Assembly: GCF_902459465.1 (NCBI RefSeq)
Contig: NC_047082.1
Location: 9,155,407-9,219,406 of the forward strand
Direction: 5' to 3'
DNA: 64,000 nucleotides
Source: Asterias rubens
Lineage: Eukaryota; Echinodermata; Asteroidea; Forcipulatida; Asteriidae
Part shown: positions 57,529 through 64,000 of the stretch, piece after piece
Position numbering within the stretch: the first letter of the stretch is position 1
Layout: every line of letters starts with the position of its first letter
The notes under the pieces: model-generated
Seen by the model: the letters and a program-made list of their open reading frames with translations, nothing else
Told to the model about the DNA's origin: nothing
The model's database searches: none
Program-made: the position numbers and the translations under genes

Positions 57529-60198
57529 CTAAAACAAAGGGTCTTCATAATATTCGTCACATTCGAATTCACGATTCCAGTTATACTCTCTACTTTTCTG
57601 TACATCTTTCACATTTTTAACCTTCCTGCAGACTGGGCATTTCTGTACCCCTTCCCGCTTTTGGGTGGTTGTGAAGTCCGCACTGGGAAATAGGCGCTTG
57701 CAACCCACGCACTTGACTTCTGTGCTATAATAGCTCTGGAAAATACGCCAGGGCAGGAATGGGTTCCCTTCGTAATTATCGTAGGAACGGTCTTCTTTCA
57801 ATCGGTAGAAATCGACATATCTATTCGAAACATCCCGCAGTAAATTCAGAACGTTCCCTGTTTCGCTCAGTACTTTGAACAACCGCAGCATGCCGATTAC
57901 ATCGGCTGCAGCATACCGTAGAAATGACTTGCGAAGAGGTCGGGTCAACCACACACCATCTGAGTGACTTTCCAATCCTTTCTTTGCCTTGATGAGATCT
58001 TCATCTTTGACGTAGTCTTCGAGACATTTCTGAAAGCCGAGAACTCTTGGAACATCTAGAACTCGTTTGTTTGTACGAAGGTTCAACTGTTGATGGGTTG
58101 ATGCATCACCTCGGTGGATGACCTGCAGTGATTTGTGTTGAATATAAAAACACGGTTGACACAATTATTATGAAAAACCTTCAGTGAAACACCTTTCATG
58201 GCAGTATGGAAGGGGCACACTGTCTTCTTGGGCACATTGGGTTGAAACAAAATTGCTTGTTATAAAATGAATACGGTTGGAAAGAAGTTTTAAAAAGTAG
58301 AACATAATGATAAAGTCCCCCGAAATAGTGGTTTTCCTTTTCTTACTTCGTGAACAGTCGCGGTCCGCCGCGGCCGTTTTGTTGAACCAATGTTCGGCGT
58401 TTATAATCAAAAGAACACACAAGGGTCCCGTTTCATTTACATGAGTGTTACTAACTGTATTGTAAGTTCTTTAAGAAACAATTTGTTTTTGTTACCTCCA
58501 TCAATTGCAAGTCCAGCACATTGGTCAGTTTGACGTTGTATTTATGCCAGAGACAGTCCGAGTCCTGACGGCAGTCAAACATCAACTTCTGACGGTCCGG
58601 ATCCTGAAGAAGGTCCATCAGGCCTTTGTCGAACACCTTGGATCCCAACGTCTTGATGTCGAACAAGAACGTGTCATTCTCCGTTGCAACGGACACGATG
58701 GCGAGCTCACCCTTCCGGTTGAGTTTCTCCCCCTCTAAGTCGACGGCCAAGAGAGGGAGTCCTTTACGGAGTTTCTCAAGGGCTGGCTCTATTTGCTCTT
58801 CTTCATCCACGACTTCGTAGCTAAAAGTACAATCAAACAAAACACTGAGAACTGAAACTCCATCTGTCCAGTTCCAAATTCAAACATTATCATTATGTTC
58901 TTTAACGTGATGGACAAATGAACTCTCGAAATGCAAAAGAGTGAAAAGGCACTCTTTGAAGAGCCATATGAGGGACAACTCTTTTTCGAGTGATCTTCCA
59001 CTATTTTAGATTGAAGTTTGCATCTTTTTGAGTGATTTTTCACTCTGTCCCGGAGTGAAACCCCTCTAAAAGAGTGAAATAACCACCACTCTTTTCAAAG
59101 AGCCATATGATGAGTGACAACTCGAAATGGAAAGAGTGGTTGTTTTTCACTCATTACAATATTTACATTTAGAGAGAATGCTCAGCCCATCATGTGGAGT
59201 TTGCCTCAAATGACTCTCTATTCAGTTCAACAACTGAACAAACGATGGAACTAAAAGATGCCCAATGATAAGGGGAAACAATTTTTTTAAACTGGAAATA
59301 AGAGGCCGGGAGCCATTTTTTTTATGAAACGTTACCTTCTTCGTATAATTCCACTTGCGCAAAGTTTGTTGTGTAATTAGCGCACAACTTACGCAATCAT
59401 TAAAATGTTGTACAGTTAGTGATGGGCTGACGAAATGGTTGCGAAACTTCATGGAATTGGCTGCCAGTATGCATGTATTCTTTAGGCGAAATATTGTCAT
59501 AACTGTATTTTCATATTATTATCATAAATAATTTATTCGTCGCTTCTCAACGGTTTAATCTTCAAATAATTCCGGCCCCTACCTTAATCCTTCTGATGTT
59601 GAGGCAATTTTGAGTTTCTTCGTAGCGGAACTTTCGTCTTTTTTGCCGCCCAACTCTTCACCTGGAAAATTATGATTTGAAGCGCTTACATGTTAAACTG
59701 CAATCATGACCTTCAAGATAAGCCCGACCATTATAATAACTTTTTGCAGATCACAGCCGCAAAATTCCACTCGTCATATCAATAATAAAATGTTCTTTCA
59801 GAGCCAACACTCCCTCAAAAGAGATTTTACACATGGCTGTGCCCGCAAGTTTACTACGTGTAATCATATTTATATTTTATAGTCTCTTATTCTCTACACC
59901 TTGTTAAGCTGCAAACACCATTTAACAAAATGTTTGTAATTTGATTGCGATGGAGCGCGGCCATCTTGCTTTAGTCAAAAAAAAAAAAAAAAAAAAACTC
60001 ACCACTTGGTCCAGCCTCCGCACCTCCACATTTTCTCTTTTCACCCCTCTCTGCCTCTGCGACACCTTCGGGCAATTTTCCCTCTGACAAATCAGACTCT
60101 TTCTCTGTGTGTTCTCCATCGATCACGATCTCCACGGAGCTGTTGATCTCGCCATACACCTTCTCGTCTCTCACTCTATTCAACGCAGTGAGATCCAT
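57529..60198 (-). CDS. DEDDy 3'-5' exonuclease with C-terminal Cys4 motif, copy C
   Basis: Predicted 3'-5' exonuclease, EXD1/RNase D-like. Exons are 60198-60003, 59661-59583, 58820-58496 and 58122-57529. Sites are GT-AG, the phases agree, and the product is 397 residues. Residues 1-91 are acidic and probably disordered, with basic patches (EKRKCGG, KKLK). The exonuclease domain covers about 93-290: motif I VDLEG (D119, E121), motif II FDCRQDSD (D178), motif III YAAAD (Y270, D274). The C-terminus has CVGC (338-341) and CPVC (362-365), a likely zinc ribbon. It differs from A and B by a 3-residue gap near motif I and by a long diverged tail (NREFECDEYYEDPLF). Its 5' half is the source or twin of the inverted arm at 49214-52325. 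It is convergent with copy B. Confidence 0.9.
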
Positions 60199-61799
60199 AG
60201 ATATAAACTACGGAATCAACCACCAGTTATTATATAGATTGTCGATTAATTTTATTGATCAACTTATTAGAAAACCAATTTTTGATAGATTATCAATTTA
60301 TCTGAATTTTTCAACTTTTTTGGAAATCAAATCTGATAGATTTTTGATAAATCTCATGTATTTTACTTATTGAAAAATACAAACTATCGATTAATCCGAT
60401 ATTTATTCAGCTTATTGGAATACAACACATTGGTAGATTATCGATTTATCTTCGGATGTTCGTATAATATGCAACAGTTGCACTAATAAACTATTATTAA
60501 ACATTTTCTCACCAATCACATTTCCACACAGTTCTGTAAGGCAGTTCTAGCTATTTCCAAAGTCTCAAACACAAAAGATCAAACACAACTGAGCAAAAGT
60601 CTTGAAAATTACTGGCTTACTGACATCATTTTCTTTTCTTCAGATTACAAAGAATTTGTTGATTTATTCTCAAACCTTTCGTTTTGTTCTGTCCAACATT
60701 AGAGTCGTTCGTATGAATGGCATAAACCGACTAGTGGGTTGATGTGCACTAACTGGAGTGAGTGTACATTGCGCAGAAGTGTACACCCATTATTGTACCC
60801 AAATCACCTAACCATCGAGTTCTTAAAATCACGATACCGATACCAGTTTAGGCCGGAGACTTCCCAGTCATCTCAGTACCTACCTTTGCTTTCCTGTCCT
60901 CGGAAGAAATTGCTCGACCAAATTCGTGAATGGTATTTTATACTTTTATTTCCTGCTGGCACATTATCGGAAAGTTCTACAGGCGTTGCGTACGTCGCTA
61001 CGTGTCGGGGAAAACCGACTATGTGAACAAAGCGTGCGAAGTTCAACATCAACTGTTCTCAGCCAGTGCTGCGCAACATAGTTTTCAGGGATTTCCAGAA
61101 TCTATATTGAGCACGTAACATTTTAAAGGTGCTATACACTATTGCCATATTTTCTTTAGACGTAAACTAATTCATATCATGTTTTAAAGAGTATAAAAAA
61201 CACATAATATACTTTGTTTGTTTGTTGAGGAGGGTCTATGGGTATTTGTTGGAAAATCATCCCTATATTTATTTGATATGAAATATAGAGGGAATAAGCT
61301 GTACCGTCATATGAATGTAGAAAACAATAAAAAAGAAATTGCAAAGTAAACTATACAACCACTGGCAAACCAATTAATACCAAAGATAGAGGCCGACATG
61401 TTTTAGTCTGGTCCCTGTAGCTTAACAGACGAACACTAACTACGCTCATTACCTACATGTATGTTCAGAAACCATAAAATCATTCCTTCAAATGGAACAA
61501 AATGGCGCCAATTCATTAATAATTGTCGGTTTAACGGACTTTTTCTAAATCTGTTATTCAATTATTATTGATAATTTAAACACGAATTTGGACACATCCA
61601 GGCTCCAACAGCACAATCCTGTGATGAAACACGGTGTGATATTAATATGTCATCGGCGGAACATCTGGTCTTCGTCGCTGTATTGATTTGCACTCAAAAT
61701 ATTATTTTCATATTTTATTGTTCTTTCAATTCCCGTATTCTCAAAAAAACAAAACCCCACATCAAAACTAAAAGGAAGTAACACAATTACTCTGAATAG
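58790..61799 (-). repeat. Right arm of the 3-kb inverted duplication
   Basis: Reverse complement of 49214-52325. The arms are separated by about 6.5 kb (52326-58789) that holds the A-type exons of gene B, the LINE and the 3' half of gene C. In this arm the exon 3 frame is open, so it is the intact version. Confidence 0.9.
58915..59165. mobile_element. AGAGTGAAA palindromic MITE (copy in right arm)
   Basis: Same element and position as 51945-52195, in inverted orientation. It contains CACTCTTTGAAGAGCCATAT and TTTCACTCTGTCCCGGAGTG. It lies in intron 2 of copy C. Confidence 0.7.
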
Positions 61800-62133
61800 A
61801 AACGAAATATTGTAATTTCTGCACTCTTTATAAACCAACCGGTTTCTATAAAAAGTTTAATGATATTTAAAATGTATTATTAAGCCAAAAGAGGCGTGTG
61901 TTGAACCGTGTGTGATATATACCTGCATAATTAAAACAAAGAAGGTCACAAAATGTGTTTAGTTGTCGGATTATGAATTGACGTTCAACGTTAACCATAT
62001 ACACAACGCAGCTTGACGTAGACTACAGAAACAATGCACATGTAGAGTAATACACTAAAGATGGATGTCCATCGTTAATCATAACACCAACACAAGATAG
62101 GATATAAACAATGTAGATTGATACACTATAAAG
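61800..62133. other. Sequence between the inverted arm and the next gene
   Basis: No gene is supported. This should include the promoter and 5' untranslated region of the downstream membrane-protein gene. The motifs AAGATGGAT.CC and GATACACTA recur twice (about 62050-62100 and 62120-62140), suggesting a small duplication. Confidence 0.4.
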
Positions 62134-64000
62134 ATGGATACCAACTCGACCTCAATGACAACTGTACCATCCAGTGAGCAACTCAGTAGAGACGGTAGTG
62201 TTTGTGAGTATACGAATCTCAATGATGCTTTAAATTGCAATTACAATACAACCACGTATATAGTGATATATGATGGCAACAACGGGAGGCTGGTAGTGCA
62301 GGAATCGGTTTGAGATGTTGGATGAATAATAGATCGGGGGAAACCACCGTTATTATTATATAGACATAATATACAGCGACGTAAAAACCAATCCATCATT
62401 AGCTCATCAAAACCGTTTGAGACTCAATCCAGAGTTACTAAAAAAAACAAAAACAAAAAAACCAAAAAACTAATCAAAACCAATCAACAAAATGAATAAT
62501 ATTAAACAAACATTGAGCAACTGAATTTTGTACCAGGGATTGCTTTGTAACTGAACAACCCAACAATTATTTATAGAATATTAATTTTGTCTTTTACCCA
62601 AACACCGATGTGTGTTAGCACTGTATACTCAGTACTTTTCCGAGTGCTGTGAACAAATATCACAGGCTATCAACCGGGTGGGATTCGAACCCACGACTCT
62701 TGCAATTCTAGAGCAGTGTCTTACCAACTAGACTACCGAGATTGCCCGGTAGCTAGAGGCAGTTCGAATCCTATTTTTAACATCTATTATATAATTTAAC
62801 ATCTATTATGTAAATTATTGATAGGGTTAGTAGTTTGCACGTCAGCATGTACGGATTTCGCCAATCAAGTGTGTTCCTTTTTTAAACTCGACTACTGGTG
62901 CATTTTTTTTTTCTCGTTCTGATTTATCCTCGCATTCAAATAAATTCGTTTGATTGTAACTACTGTTGTTATTTTCTTATACAGTTGTGGTTGCATTTAT
63001 TTCACTGTGTGTTGGACTCATCAACTCTCTGGTCATTGTCCTCACGATCATGTGGTTATACAGACATTATAAAGTAAGGTAAGATGTTAATATTCTACAT
63101 GGATCGACCATCTAGAACAGCCTCAACATCTGACTTCGTACTTCGTCTGTCTTGAGCCTCAGTTCCCGTCCATGGTTTTAACTATGTTCTAACCAAATTC
63201 AATATTTTTTTGCAAACGTAAAATACCTCCTTGGTTGATCCACAAATGGGAGACTTTGAGGTGCTAGGTGGCAACAGACTTACCTGGTACATTTCCATTG
63301 TTTATGTAGTTCTGAGCGTGCGCACATTATCGAGAACAATTGATTTTACCTGGTAGGTCTGCTGCCACCAAGCGTCCTGAAAGTCTCCCATTCAACGTTT
63401 CGTTTGAACAGTTGTGTGACACTGTTAAAATCTGTGGCCATCTGTTTTCGTTTTGCATTTGTTTGGCTTCCCATCTTTTTTATGAAGTACAACTATTTTT
63501 CGAGTGGTCTTCCACTCTTTTAGATTGAAGTTTGCATCTTTTGAGTGAAACTGTCCTGGAGTGAAACCCCTTTAAAAGGGTGAAATAACCACCAGTCTTT
63601 TTGAAGAGCCATATGAGGGACAGCTCGAAATGTAAAGAGTGGTGTTTTTCACTCTTTTACATTTAGAGGATAGTTTTCCAACCGCGGTTGGCAAAAACTC
63701 GGGCTAAAGACATTGCATGGTCCAACGAGTGGGGTTATAATCTAGTAAGATAATTGTCCCAATTTTAATCAATTATTTACTGCAGAAGCGAAAACGACCA
63801 ATCAAGAAAGATCAAGACAGGCAAACCAAGCAAAGTCCTCTCCATTGATTACAAGATGACGTCCCTGGATATGATGACTGCTGATGAATACTGCCCTCAA
63901 CGGTACACTTCATCCACGAATGAACGCATGGCCAGCACCGGGCAACAAGTGGGGCACACGGACCGACAAGTTGAAATGGATAATGGTGCCTTTACGGTGG
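62134..64000 (+). CDS. Small single-pass membrane protein, N-terminal part (3 exons, runs off right edge)
   Basis: I do not recognise the family. Exons are 62134-62203, 62985-63078 and 63786 to the window end. The phases (1, then 2) are compatible and the frame is open to the edge, about 126 residues. Residues 1-23 are short and polar with one N-glycosylation sequon (N4-S-T). A strongly hydrophobic segment follows (about 24-48, FVVAFISLCVGLINSLVIVL then TIMWLY). After it come RHYKVR and a polar, presumably cytoplasmic region with KIKTGKPSK. No cleavable signal peptide is evident, so a signal-anchor with the N-terminus outside is likely, supported by the basic residues after the segment. A shorter exon 2 ending at 63073 would run into a stop, which favours the model given. 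Confidence 0.65.
62590..62760 (-). mobile_element. tRNA-derived SINE in intron 1 of the membrane-protein gene
   Basis: The reverse complement shows GGTAGTCTAGTTGGTAAGAC (box A side), GTGGGTTCGAATCCCACCC (box B) and then CACAGCACTCGGAAAAGTAC, as in the copy at 29578-29720. Confidence 0.7.
63498..63672. mobile_element. AGAGTGAAA palindromic MITE, third copy
   Basis: GAGTGGTCTTCCACTCTTTT, GGAGTGAAACCCCTTTAAAA and GTTTTTCACTCTTTTACATT follow the order seen at 51945-52195. It lies in intron 2 of the membrane-protein gene. Confidence 0.65.

Overview
The window looks like animal nuclear DNA, most likely from an echinoderm and probably a sea star. It is AT-rich, its genes are split into short exons with GT-AG introns, it has no bacterial-style operons, and it is crowded with palindromic miniature transposons, tRNA-derived SINEs and one LINE. 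The species call is an inference from gene content and repeat style. It was not checked against any database.

Left part (0-14 kb). Minus-strand exons from 7194 down to 2003 encode the N-terminal third of RTEL1, an iron-sulfur DNA helicase; the gene runs off the left edge. A two-exon minus-strand gene at 13881-11336 encodes a complete BTB-BACK-Kelch (KLHL-type) protein of 629 residues. Short hairpin transposons sit just upstream of the RTEL1 start and just downstream of the KLHL stop.

Middle (14-46 kb). About 9 kb without a convincing gene (14.0-23.0 kb) precedes a 14-exon minus-strand gene (39223-23006). It encodes a 751-residue two-lobed transferrin with a signal peptide and a hydrophobic C-terminus, i.e. 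melanotransferrin-like. All four iron ligands are visible in both lobes. Its introns hold SINEs and several MITE families.

Right part (46-62 kb). This is the most unusual region: three genes for one DEDDy 3'-5' exonuclease family (EXD1/RNase D-like) with an added four-cysteine C-terminal motif. Copy A (45972-47515, +) and copy B (50929-53408, +) are nearly identical in their two main exons. Copy C (60198-57529, -) is diverged. The 5' half of C (upstream region, exons 1-2, intron 2 and the start of exon 3) is repeated in inverted orientation as a 3.1 kb arm (49214-52325) directly in front of the B catalytic exons. Gene B is therefore a chimera of a C-type 5' end and A-type catalytic exons, and a dead C-type exon stub remains at the joint. 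A LINE fragment was duplicated along with A and B, and copy A later lost 1.6 kb starting inside a palindromic MITE.

Right edge (62-64 kb). Three plus-strand exons from 62134 begin a gene for a small single-pass membrane protein of unknown family; it runs off the window.

The genes are functionally unrelated, as is usual in an animal genome. All CDS models below were assembled by eye from homology, splice-site consensus and matching intron phase. Untranslated exons and polyadenylation sites could not be fixed.
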